From Lingula anatina (lineage: Eukaryota; Brachiopoda; Lingulata; Lingulida; Lingulidae), in contig NW_019775429.1 of the NCBI RefSeq assembly GCF_001039355.2, positions 339,549-374,364 on the forward strand: DNA of 34,816 nucleotides, in the 5' to 3' direction. Below the pieces are notes generated by a model. That model made no database searches, had not been told where the DNA came from, and was given only the letters and a program-made list of their open reading frames with translations. Of this stretch, positions 19,168-31,400 are shown in pieces. Every line of letters begins with the position of its first letter. Within the stretch, counting starts at the first letter, position 1. The translations under genes were made by a program, and so were the position numbers.

Positions 19168-20846
19168 AGAGTCTCAGATAATCACGTATTCATGTGAAAG
19201 CTACCAGGTTCACTTACTGTTGAGGAAAACAGTTAACGGATGTCATCTCATCTTTATAAGGGGTCATCAAGAGGAATATGTCAGTTTTTATGTAATAAAA
19301 AACAGCCACCTAGGAGAAACAATATGCAAATGTTTATATCCTTTGACTACTAAACTGGTGCCTGGCCACTCTGATCTTAGTCCAACAGCTGAAGCTTAAC
19401 TGTGATGTGGTGTTTATGTCAGGACTTGGTCAGTATTACCATTAAAATCAAATAGAACTGCAAGATATATATATATTTATATATATAAAAGACTTATTGC
19501 CTTATCACAAAAGAATTATGTATGGATTATTTCTTACAAATGATGTAAGTATTGATGCAATAATTGTGTTGTATTGATTGCAAATCAGGGAATAGTTTTA
19601 TTTGTTGCTGGTTGAATTTGAATCTTCAGTCAAATAATTATGTCAGTGCAACCAAAAGGCTTGGATATAATAAGTGCACAATGTCTCTGCAGTCCCAATG
19701 CCAGAGGTTTAAATAACACCTTGTTCAACAAATATTTGCTTAGCTATAAAAGTATTCACAGATCCTATTTCTATGTGTTAATTCTGGATTTTATATCTAT
19801 CATCTACATTGTACCTGGTGTGGAGCAATTTTTTAAAATTATATAACGCAATTATGGAACATCTTGTGTTTGGATGTGGATAATTTCTTTAATAATTTGA
19901 TTTTAATCTTGTTAAGTTCCCAAATATGTCTCATGATGGTTGAACCACACGCACATTAAACTATGTATGTAATACAAGACCACCAGAGACAATGTAACTA
20001 CGCAAAACTAACAGCTGGCTGCTACTATTCATTTCCACGTTATTAGAATGGAATTAAGGATGGACACTTGCTTTACCTTCATGTCCTGAGACCTCAGGCA
20101 GGGGGGTGTTGGGGGGGGGGAGGGGGAAGCATTATATATTTTAGGTTGGTTACCAGCTTCTCCATTTTTCAGTCCCTGTGTTAAAACCCTAACCCAACTC
20201 TGCCATTTTCTGGAATTTGAGTTCAAGTTTACAGTGTCAATTACAAATAGCCAGGCCTCCGATGTGGTCAGTTAGGAAGAAATTGGGGTCACTCCCACAG
20301 AAAGTCCCTTGGTTACATGAACATATCCACTGCTCTATGATGGATACTTAGATCCATAACAGAAAAGTTTGGTACAATGTTTGGCAGATAAAAAGAACAG
20401 TTGTGATTGGTGCTGTGCACTCTACTCACATGTTGCCAACAGTCAACAGTTACATAAACCTGCAAATATGTAGACTGGAAAACAAAGAAGCTAACACTGT
20501 TGTAACACACATCAGGTGCAATGACTTTGGATTGGTGGTAAATTATTGTGTTTAGAAGTGTGTCTTGGTTATGGAGACTTGCCATAGTCATGAGATCTCT
20601 GAGGTAATGTTAAGTTTATTATTATTTGTTAGTTCTGCTTTGTGATAGTAAACAAATTCTTTCATTGCAAGCTGGATGATAAAAACAGCCGGCTGTAACA
20701 GTGGCTTCAAATTTAAACATTGGTGGCAGGAGTGGTATTTAGATACATTGTGATAAATTCGTGGTATTGGGATATTTAAAGAATAAGTTATGATAATAAA
20801 TAATTACTGGTTTTTAAGGTATTCAGCTGAGTGAGGGTACCAGTGT

Positions 20847-20917
20847 GTTCATATACCCCATAGGGTCACTGTTCATATACCCCATAGGGTCACTGTTCAT
20901 ATACCCCATAGGGTCAC
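20847..20917. repeat. 24-bp tandem triplicate
   Basis: Three perfect units of GTTCATATACCCCATAGGGTCACT (last slightly altered at its end). Each contains the palindrome CCCCATAGGG-like core. Confidence 0.92.
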
Positions 20918-22356
20918 AGCCTGCTGTAAATTATTTCTACTACAATTATTGACAACAGGCTTTGTTTCTGAGGGTACATGTTATTAAATTGATTTTGGTT
21001 TCAATACATTCCATTTATTTCTTGCTTGAATAAAGTACTTAATCTTGTGACATTGACTTTAATTCATTTCTCTTGTGCTGATAACTTGACAATGGTGAAC
21101 AGTTCTGTGTTCTTAAAATAGGTAAAATCATTAATTAAGGTGTAAAAATAACTATAATGATCACACCCTTTCCTTTGGCTTTGTTGCAATTTTTGAAGAT
21201 TTTTTTTTAAGTAGAAAATAATATCTGTGCCCATATTGCACGTTCAGTTTTCATAATATTATTCATTACTCACTTCATGTGGTTTTAGGATTCATTATCT
21301 ATATTAGCCTATCAATTTATGTGAAGGTCAAGCCAAAGTTTAACTTTCATACAGGTGGTGCTTGGAAGAAACGATACTGGTTAGTAAACTGTTTGACTTT
21401 ATTCATGATAAAATTGTACTAAATGAAATATAATCTAAATTTAAATATAATTTTTCACAAAACAAGTAATTCAGAAAATGTAACTTACACAATTTACTTG
21501 TGGATAAAATGATCTTGCAACAGCCTCCCTTTTCATACTACAGGTGCATTTGAACAAAAACACAATCATTATAACATCTTGGTTGAGACACACTAATAAA
21601 ATGCTTCCCATCTCAACTACCACAATGTACCATTTCTCCTTGCAGATTTCTCTGCATCTTCTATGCAGATTAAATAGTCTAAGCCCTCTTTAATTGCTAT
21701 AATACTTCACTTGCTTATCACCACTTTTCAACTGGTCTTTATAATCTGACAGCATCATGTTAACCCTAGACACCTTTCAATACAGCCAATTTTGTCCCTC
21801 ACTGACTCCAACAGGTTGCATGACACCATGGAAAAATAAAAAGTGTTGAGATCCTTGCAATAAACCATGTGATCAACTAATCACATGATAGGGTTTTGGT
21901 GCATATCATTACCAGCAACAATAAAATATCCCTGTGGCAATGTTTATATCCCAATATTTACACCAAAATCAAGATTCAAACTCAGAAACATTCTGCAGAG
22001 TTACATTTGTAAGACTACACTGGAACTCCATGTCCTCCATAGGCTCCAGTCTGGAGGGTGTCTGGGGGGAGGAGGAGGGGGGGGGGTCACAAACACCCCT
22101 TGTCCTTCTCACCTCTGAATCATGTAAATGAATTCAAAATGATGGGCAGGGTGAACAGTTGAATCAATTCAAAATAATGCTGCATGTCTTGGAGATATCA
22201 GCACAAAAGAATCAAAGGATTAAAAATGCGAAGATTTAAATCACAAAGAACTCCCAATAAATGCCTGACATATGATGAATTATGTCCCAGAAACATTACT
22301 CTGAAGATTCATAAGATTCAAGAACAGGCCGCACGTCAAGTTTGCAATCATACACA

Positions 22357-22484
22357 GTGGTGACAGGTCATATTTTCCTGTTGACATGGGGAGTGACAGA
22401 GTCTGGGTCAATGACACACAGTGGTGACAGGTCATATCTTCCTGTTGACATGGGGAGTGACAGAGTCTGGGTCAATGAGAGATT
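22357..22484 (-). repeat. 64-bp tandem duplication across the CDK20 stop codon
   Basis: Copies start at 22357 and 22421 and differ by a base or two. The right copy holds the real last 17 codons and stop (22432-22434); the left copy repeats [14 protein letters not shown] and TGA in the 3'UTR. Confidence 0.93.
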
Positions 22485-22617
22485 CTTCTAACGGCGTATC
22501 TATGTTGTACTCATGCACGTGCTGTGGACGTCTGAGTTTCTTGCCGCGCTGAGGTATGGGTAGCTCAGAGTGGTGTGCTGGTAGTGGCTCCATGAAGAAG
22601 TACGGGTGGAGGAGGGC
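22432..22617 (-). CDS. CDK20: CDK20 exon G (terminal)
   Basis: Encodes [40 protein letters not shown] and [20 protein letters not shown], then Ile and TGA. The tail matches the CDK20 family. The stop lies within a 64-bp tandem duplication. Confidence 0.94.
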   Translation of the reverse strand, partial: ALLHPYFFMEPLPAHHSELPIPQRGKKLRRPQHVHEYNIDTPLEESLIDPDSVTPHVNRKI

Positions 22618-25398
22618 CTGGAAGTGAGAATAGTTACACCTGGGATTTACTGACCATTACACTCTCATATTGAGCACATATTATTACCACCAGGGGTGGA
22701 CCCAGATATATTCTGTGACAGGCTTCAAAATTATCTCTGTTGATCCATCCCCCATTTTGACCATCTCTCGACAGTGAAGATTAGATGCCCATCAATGTGA
22801 ACTTGACTACTACCTTGTGCTATGCTATCAGAAGAGCAGGGAACACATTCTACATTCTTTCTCCCAATTGATAACAATTTATTTTGACAACATTTTTGTC
22901 AATAAAATTATAATTATAATAACAGATAAAGATCTCTTATTCAGTTACACTCGGGAGTAACTGATGGCTGAGACTGTAATAATGAGAAATTACAAAGTAC
23001 CAGAAGTTACTTCCCTTTTAAATTGTGGTCTCCAGAGATAAAAATCATTTTGCCAATGTTTTTCTTACTTAAATTATAATAACAGAGTCTGACAAAGTTA
23101 CAGCTGAATTAGATAAATTATCTATAAGTCAATGATACCACATTCAATCTCACCTCTTTTGCAGAAATTCTCTCCTTAGATGGATAAACGAGAAATCGTT
23201 TAAGGAGATCGAGAGCTATAGCTGAACTGTCAGGAAGGATCAGCTCAAATGGAATGGGTGGGTTCTCAGGGAATGTTATCTTGTTGTAGTCAGGAAGCTC
23301 TGACATGCCCTAAAAATATGTTTTCTCAAGTAAGCAATTCAGTAATAAAAGCACACAAAGTGCATCAGACCTTTATATTCCAAAAAATAATAAAAAATCC
23401 CAGAAATTCTAATACTTTCTCCCCAGTCACCAACTTGAAGGTATACCATTATGACCAATAAAATCATAATACAATATTAATAATCACAGAATCCATTATT
23501 TAAGCAGAGCTGGCAGCCCTGTCTGCATGCCAGACCTGTCCTTGAAGGTTTATCTTTTGAACAATCTATTTCCAGTGTACATTTCTGTCACTTGGTAGTA
23601 GCATGACTTTTTACTAAGACCAAAACTGATGACTTAATTGGCTATAACAAGTGTAAATAACCTGCGCCTAATTTTAATGGAATTAGAATAGAAAAAAATT
23701 AATATGCTCATTAAAACATTGCATTTTAAAAAATCAAGAACAAAAATAAACCTCATCTAACAACCCTGATTACAGACACTCCCTGTTGCTAACCAACTTA
23801 TGATGTTATATAATTAATATAATCATATGTGTACTTTTAGAATTAAGTTAACCAACTACTCACTGGCCAGGTAGCTTCAGTTGGTGTTCCTAACACTCTC
23901 AACACACAGCACAACTGTTCTATGTCATTCTCCCCCTGGAAATAGTGATCATAATTATTTTAATACATATCAATTATTGTATCAAGTGCAAAATTTATCA
24001 AAAAAAAATCTGTCTTTTGTGATTAAAATTTTGAGATAGTTCTCAGTGATTTTCAATGATGTCAACAAGTAAAGGTAAATTTGTCTGATGAAACCCAAAT
24101 TTACTATGATCATCTCTCAGTAGCATGAGCTTCCACGAAAAGGACTTGATAAAGAAAAAAAAAAGAGACTTAAATGTACAACACAAAAGAATTCTTAATC
24201 AATATGTCTATTCATATCTACATGTGACATTCCCTTTTATTTGAAAGATACTATGGAAATGAGAGAGAGAAAGAGTGAGAGAGAGCATGATGTAAGTCTT
24301 ACTGGAAAAAGTGGTGAGTTATTCAGCAGCTCTCCAAGTATGCATCCCACCGCCCTGAAAACACACAATAAACTCCATGAACATTTTATACTTTTTTCCA
24401 AAACAAGTCAAAAATCAATGTCATGATTTAATAGGCAAATGCAGTAGTAGGCTGTGAATAAATATTCCCTGTCTGCAAACACATTAAAATTTTCAGTACA
24501 AAACTATTAATTTTTGTTTTAGTTTTCATTTATATTAATCATTCCTCCCCTTCCCTTCCTTATTCACACACACACTGTTCCTCATTGTGTGTACTGTCTG
24601 GCAGACACTGAGCTACATTTTACTACTCCATCTATCTCATCTATCCTGTGCACAAATAGCAATAAAAATGAAATCAAAAGCCATTAAATGCCATACACTA
24701 AAACAAATGCAGCATGAATTCTGTCTCCTTTTGCCACAGTGAGGCAGGTCACTTGGGATTACTTCCTCAATGTCCAATAGGTAAAATCAATAGAGAAGGA
24801 AAGAATCAAAGACAACAGACATTTTCTCCAGGGAAGTCTTTTAACATTGAACAAACAGTGGCAAAATGTTATGTGAACAATCAAACCATTGTTCCAAAGG
24901 TTCACAAACCTTTTCTTCACTTGCTTTCTCCTACAGTACATAGACACTGATTCTGTTCTATTGTTTTTCTCCCTATTTCACTCACATTAATGAAGACTGT
25001 GTTAATACTGTCTCTGCAGTTTTAATCACGGGTGTTAAAGGTAGTTAGTCATGTGGAGATTGATAAAACACGACCGTAACACCAATAATACCACCCCTAA
25101 CACTGGAACATACTGACATTTACCAACTTTGATTCCAGAAAAGATTACAAACTAGGCAGCTATTTCAATGTGCCATGAGGGCAGTTTTCATTACAGCAAA
25201 TAAAACAAACCACTTCTAGTTGAAAAGAGAGTTAAAATTCTGGCCTACTGAAATACACTGGTAAATGTATGCTATCTATTTGAATATGTATGCATTTATT
25301 ATATGCAGTTTGACAATTTTCATCACTATAACAAATGCAGTGACATTATTAAAATATTATGAAAATTTTCATAAGAAGAATTCTTAATTCAATACATA

Positions 25399-25429
<31 letters not shown>

Positions 25430-28400
25430 ATCCATTAATTATTGATTCAAGCAAAGTCTAAACCATTGCTGTATTTAATGCTTTATTTATTCTTTAATAC
25501 CTTGAAATGTTAAAATCTATCTATTTAAAGTAAAAATGCTCTGAAACTGAAAATATCCCAAAGACACTCATAAAGTTTGGAGAATTACAATAACATAAAG
25601 ATAATACTACTAAAAAAAAGAAATATATGCCTCCCTAATGCTATCATTAATGTTAGTATAAGTGTGTAACTTAATCAGAGAAAAGATCAAAGTAACTGCC
25701 TATGCATTTCTAGTATTATTATTATAATAGTTTAGTACACAGTACAAACATGATGCATTTTAATGTAAACTCTACACAAATCATTCTTTTTCTCCATTTT
25801 TTTACATATTAAACAAACCACTGATATTAATCAATTTCCTCCTTTGTTTAAATCAGAATATCTCTGCATGTCTTTAATATTAATATATTCATCAAGGACC
25901 CAGAGATATGTAAATCTTCACCAACAATCAGGGGACAGGCAGTATTTTAATTATATAACATGCATACACAAGAAGATAAAAACTTGCCTACAGTCATAGT
26001 AAAGTATATAAATCCTATCCTGAGGCTAATACTACATAACTCATCTACCCAGCTGCAGAGGAAGACTTGAAAGTATGTTTTATGAGAGACAAGTGGCAGC
26101 TAGTGAGCTATGAGAGCCTATAATAACGCAGTGTTGTCTGGTCACATGATGTTCATTAATAAGCTCTTCCAGTGAGATAACAGCTTTCTGTGACTGTCTC
26201 ATATCGTACCACGTAGAAACACAGGACTGAAACTGTAGCAGCACAACCAGGACACATTGCAGGAGAGAGAACAGGAAACATGGACATTAAAACAACCAAG
26301 AAAACTCCAAGACTGTCATTTTGAGAGTGGAGCAGGGGAAATGTCACAGTAAACAAAGTAAGTACCGGTAGTTGGCTTGAGAAGAGGGACAGTTTCCTCT
26401 GCAAATGACAGAAATTAATACTTTTAAAAAATTTAATGGATAAAATCATATAAACAATATCCTGTTATTATATGTTTTTTTTTTTTAAATAAAACATACT
26501 TTCCAAAAGACAAATGAAATATAGAGATTATTTGCAGTGCCCAACGGGTGACGCTGTACTGACATTTTTTGGGAAAAAAATACTGTTTTCAGTTTTGGAA
26601 TTTTCTCTATAACCAAGGCAGCTAGTAATTCAAATGACATCATAAAGCTGGTTAAAATCACTACTGAAGGATACCAGGGAATTCACTTAAACTATCTCTT
26701 TTTTATTTCATCGTCTTTTATGTTAAATTACCCCACATTTCAATTGGTTATTCACTTTAAAAGATGATAACTTTCCAACAAACAATTTCCTCCAGAATCC
26801 CTGATATCCATCTGTAGTCCACATAATTCACAACAATTAGTGTAATTTTCATAGCGATCGGTTGCTAAGATAGGGACATATACCTGAAGCTGGCCCACTT
26901 ATCTCATCAATCTGGAAAGCTGTTTTAACGGCCAAAAACATTCACAGGCTGGTTAACAAGCTTTTTAGTCAAATATTTAGATGAGAAAATTATCTGTTAT
27001 CAGTTGTACAATCAAATGGAACCAATGCTCATTGTCATCTTTTGATACTTTGTTTGGGTGCTTTGAAATGCCAGAAAATATATGTTATGTTGTCCCTTCA
27101 TGAAATATATGCAAAAAGGGAAATTAACCTTTGTAACATATTAAACAGGTTGTCTCTCCCTTCTTTAAAAACTGGAATGTAAGAAAACAGAATTTTGGAG
27201 AAGTTGAGTATCTTAAAATTGCCAAATGAAGAAATATGGAAAATGTTAAGAGATGGAGCATCTCAATTACATACAATAAATACCCTGATGCATAAAGCGA
27301 TAATTTTCCCATCAACAGTTAAACTGTTAATGTAAGTGTTAAAACTGCAGTTAATCTCAGACTAATATTTCAATGTTTATCTTTGTTTATATATAGCATC
27401 AGATATCAAAATAGTGGTAGTAAGGAACAATTTTTATAGTTTCTGTTGGCTGAAGAAAAAATTGGTGCTTCATTCTCAGTACATGACACTGCTGATGCAA
27501 TTTTTTTTTATCTTGATGTAAGTTACACATCCAGATTTGAAGTAGGTAAAATATACAACATAAATTCTGAAGGTAAATAATATTTTTTAATATGTGAATC
27601 AACACTTTCACTTTTCACTTTCTTCCTGTGTGTTATTCATTACAGCATGCACATGCTGAGACAACCATATCTAAAAGCCATCTTTTTCCCTTAATAATTT
27701 CATTTAGATGTAAATGTGATACACAAACCTTCACTGTAATTAGATTTATCTATCCAGCAAGTAATATTCCATTAAAAATTATATCATTTCAGTTTTCCCC
27801 AATCTATAAATTTCACAGAGCAAACAAGTCTGTCATGACACCTTTTCTTGTGCAGATATAAATCCAGAATTAGCATTTTAACCTATCAAAGTTGTGGCAA
27901 TATTTTAGCATTTTTCTTCCTATCACACAGATAGTCAGGTGAGAAAACTAATCAGAATTATCTGACATTAAACCATAATTACACAGTCTGGAAGCCTATT
28001 TTGGTTTATCCTATTTGATGTCTGCTGGAGTAGAAGTATAAATCATACCACAGCAAGTGTAACAAGCTGCCAATGATTCCACCATCATTATTATAATATA
28101 GCATGTATTAATATTTTAATATTGAAATATGATAATATACCCAGAACTGCCTGCAAATAACAAACTGAATGTCAACACTGACATCTATACCATTAAGAAT
28201 ATTTCCAAGTTTATAATATTTTAAAAATATAGAGTACGGTAGGATATTTTTGTGTTAAAAAAAGAGTATGGATGTGCATGATGGTTGGTAATCCTGTAAG
28301 CATAAAATACATCACTGAACAACAACTCTTTCAATTCCTCATTAATGAATTCCATTTCATAACACTATATCAAAACTTTACAGCTGCCAGGCTTATACAT

Positions 28401-31400
28401 ATACTGTATTTCAATACCCATAAAATTTTACCTGGCAGTTCTTGGTGGTATCTGGTAATAAAAAAGAGATCATGAATATTCCATATTAGATCTGTTAGCT
28501 AGGCAGTATATATTTTGAGCTTCAGATGCTCATCGGTAATCCTGATGTGTACTTAGACTGGGTACATATTTTCCATTATCAACTTGGGACCTCTGACCTT
28601 CCAAGGACTTGTAATTCAACAGTCTCTCATTCATAACAACAAAACCACCAGATTTTTTGACAACATGAAGGTTTTCATCACAACTGTTTAATCGATATAT
28701 TATTTATGCAAATTGGTAGATGGTGTTATTTATGATTACATCTTTTACAAGGTGTCATTAGTTGTCCAACACATTGTGCAGGCTACATATTTCATTATGG
28801 GGATGTGCAACAGTGAGGTAATTAAGAACATATCTTTGTCAATCTTTATTCTAAATTGTCCCAGAGTTAAGTTTGATGGTATATTTAAACTGTTTTTTAT
28901 TTTTGAAAATGACAGTGAAGAGATTGAATACAGTTTAAACAATGTGATGGCATACATACATAATCTTGCTTGCAAAAAAAAAAAGGAATTAACATAATCA
29001 CTCATATCTGGTGGGCTATTTTCAACTCTTCAGCTTCATCACACTTATAAATGGCAGTTTCTAGTACAAAATGGCTGTACTGGTAGTTGATGAAGTATCT
29101 TAGAATAAGATCTTCACAAGGTCACACAGTCCATAAATAACCAACCAAACAGCGCCAGTTGACAAGGCAGATCCCAGGACACTTTTCCCTCCCCCCTTCC
29201 ATCCCCCCCCCCCAAAAAAAAAATGAAATCTGCATTGATCTCTCCCCCTCCCCACCAAGAAAAAAATTTGTCCCTTTAAATAATATGCTTTATGTTTGAA
29301 CTGCCCTGCTACTGACAAGATATTCAGCTAAAGACAGAGAAACTGACTAAAGTAAGATATAAAATAAAAGACAATAAGACATAAAATACACCTAAATGTC
29401 AACAACAGTGTTGGCAAGTTTCCAAAATGCACAGATTTAATAATGTTTATGTGTTTCAAAATACTGCCAATGTAACATATAATATATGATCTTCTATCCA
29501 GTCTTTAGTTGTGTCAATACTTTCCAGTTAATTATAATGCATTACAGTTTTGAATATTACATACATGCCCATGTTGTTGTTTTTGTTTAATAGTTTTTAG
29601 TCAGTTAAACACTCTCACATATACACTGTTAGACCATCTTCAATCTCATACATTCTAATATTCTGTTTTTTTCTTTGTGTCTTCAGAAACAAGACTTAAC
29701 CAATGGCAAATCCAATGGCTTTCTACTGGTACTTACAAATATGCATCAAGTGACCAGGAAAGGAAATTATACTCACACCACTGAGGGATCTTCATAGGAG
29801 ACCTACACCCACCCGCTTAAACCCACCACAGTACTATATCAGACACCCACACCCACCCACTTATATACACTGCAGTGCTATCTCAGACACCCACACCCAC
29901 CCACTTATATACACTGTAGTGCTATCTCAGACACCCACACCCACCCACTTATATACACTGTAGTGCTATCTCAGACACCCACCCACTTATATACACTGTA
30001 GTACTATATCAGACACCCACACCCACCCGCTTATATACACTGTAGTGCTATTTTGTGTACCCAGATACACCCACTGTATCACTATCACCATGAGTACCAA
30101 AGAATCATCTCTTAGCACCAAAATCCACCAAATATTCAGACGGTACAAAGTGGCCATATTGCAAAGCTGTTCCCCAATTCCAGTGCTAATGGTTGGACTT
30201 ATGCTGCTTTTTAACTTGTTTGTAATCTCTAACATAAGTCATGATTCTTGGAGTGCCCAAAGGAAGAGCCATTTGCCAACCCACAAAACGGGAATATCAC
30301 AGCACCAAACTTGGAAACCAAACATGCAAGACGATAAGGATATCAAGACAAATGTATTCAGCGCAGGAAGGGCCAACAAGGCTCCTAGTTTTTTCACAAA
30401 AATTAACAATCTGGTTCTTGTAGAAGGTTTATCTGTTGAGAATCAAGACAGACACATAGAAAACAGGGTAAATGCACAGTCAATTGTATATAACAATGGA
30501 AAGATGGCACGCAAACATAGAATTATTGGCCCAAACTATTATGATTATGATGATCCTGACTTAGAGCAAGGAGCCGGAAATAGACAAGGTGAGATTGAAA
30601 GTTCAAGTAAAGGCCAGGCATGGCTGAAGTGTAAGGAGAATCCGAACATATGTCCTCAAGAATTCCAAAAATGGTACAAATCTATGACGCCTCTATGTGG
30701 AGTGAACTTCATTGCCTTTGACAGAAACTTTGCCTTATGTCAGAACATCACTCTCAATCGACAGAAAGCTATTGGACAAAAAGGAGGAGAAAGTATCACA
30801 GAAGTGTTAAATCAGAAGGAGGCTGTAGAGTTTTACAAGTACAAGTTTGGATTTTATCATGTCAGGAACTGCCAAAAAACACCCAAGTATGTGTTTACTA
30901 AATACCACGGAAAGGGTCACCTCAAGGATTGGATAGAATCAGTGTCAATCAAAAAAAATCATCCCAATCCACAGCTGACAACAGTCAATCAGAATTTCAC
31001 CATAGCTGTGACGAGGTACGAATATGTTAACTGGTACCATTCAATGACAGACTTCTACAATGCATTCCTAATGATGAAATTCTTTAGAAAACAACCTGAT
31101 GAGATCAGTGTGTTACTTATTGACGCTCATCCTCAAGGTAACCTGGACGAGGTTTGGGCGACATTGTTTGGTAATTCTAAACGGCTGAGTGAGACGGACA
31201 GACTGGTGACCTACAGAGAAATGATCTGGAATCCAATGGGTTATAACAGCATGATGAATCAACACGTACGCAAAACAATCCCACTTATTGATGAGTTCAG
31301 AGAGTTTTTTCTTAAAAGATATCGCGTGTCTACAAGCAAAAAACTCAACTGTGACAAACTTGACATTCTGTTCATATGGCGTCATGACTACGTAGCTCAC

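Larger units (their letters stand above)
18739..22431. other. Convergent 3'UTR / intergenic region
   Basis: Lies between the stop codons of the transporter (plus) and CDK20 (minus). Holds an inverted repeat at 18985-19167, a 24-bp triplicate at 20847-20917, G tracts near 20101-20125 and 22068-22086, and many A/T-rich stretches. A plus-strand AATAAA at 21029-21034 and a minus-strand AATAAA (complement of TTTATT near 21399) are possible poly(A) signals, but which are used cannot be judged. No further gene seen. Confidence 0.6.

Noticed and set aside
28381-28440. Inverted CTGCCAGG ... CCTGGCAG pair
   Set aside because: Only 8 bp arms with unmatched interior; expected by chance in this length.
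28713-29005. Overlapping 94- and 86-codon ORFs
   Set aside because: Opposite-strand shadows in AT-rich intron with no family resemblance.
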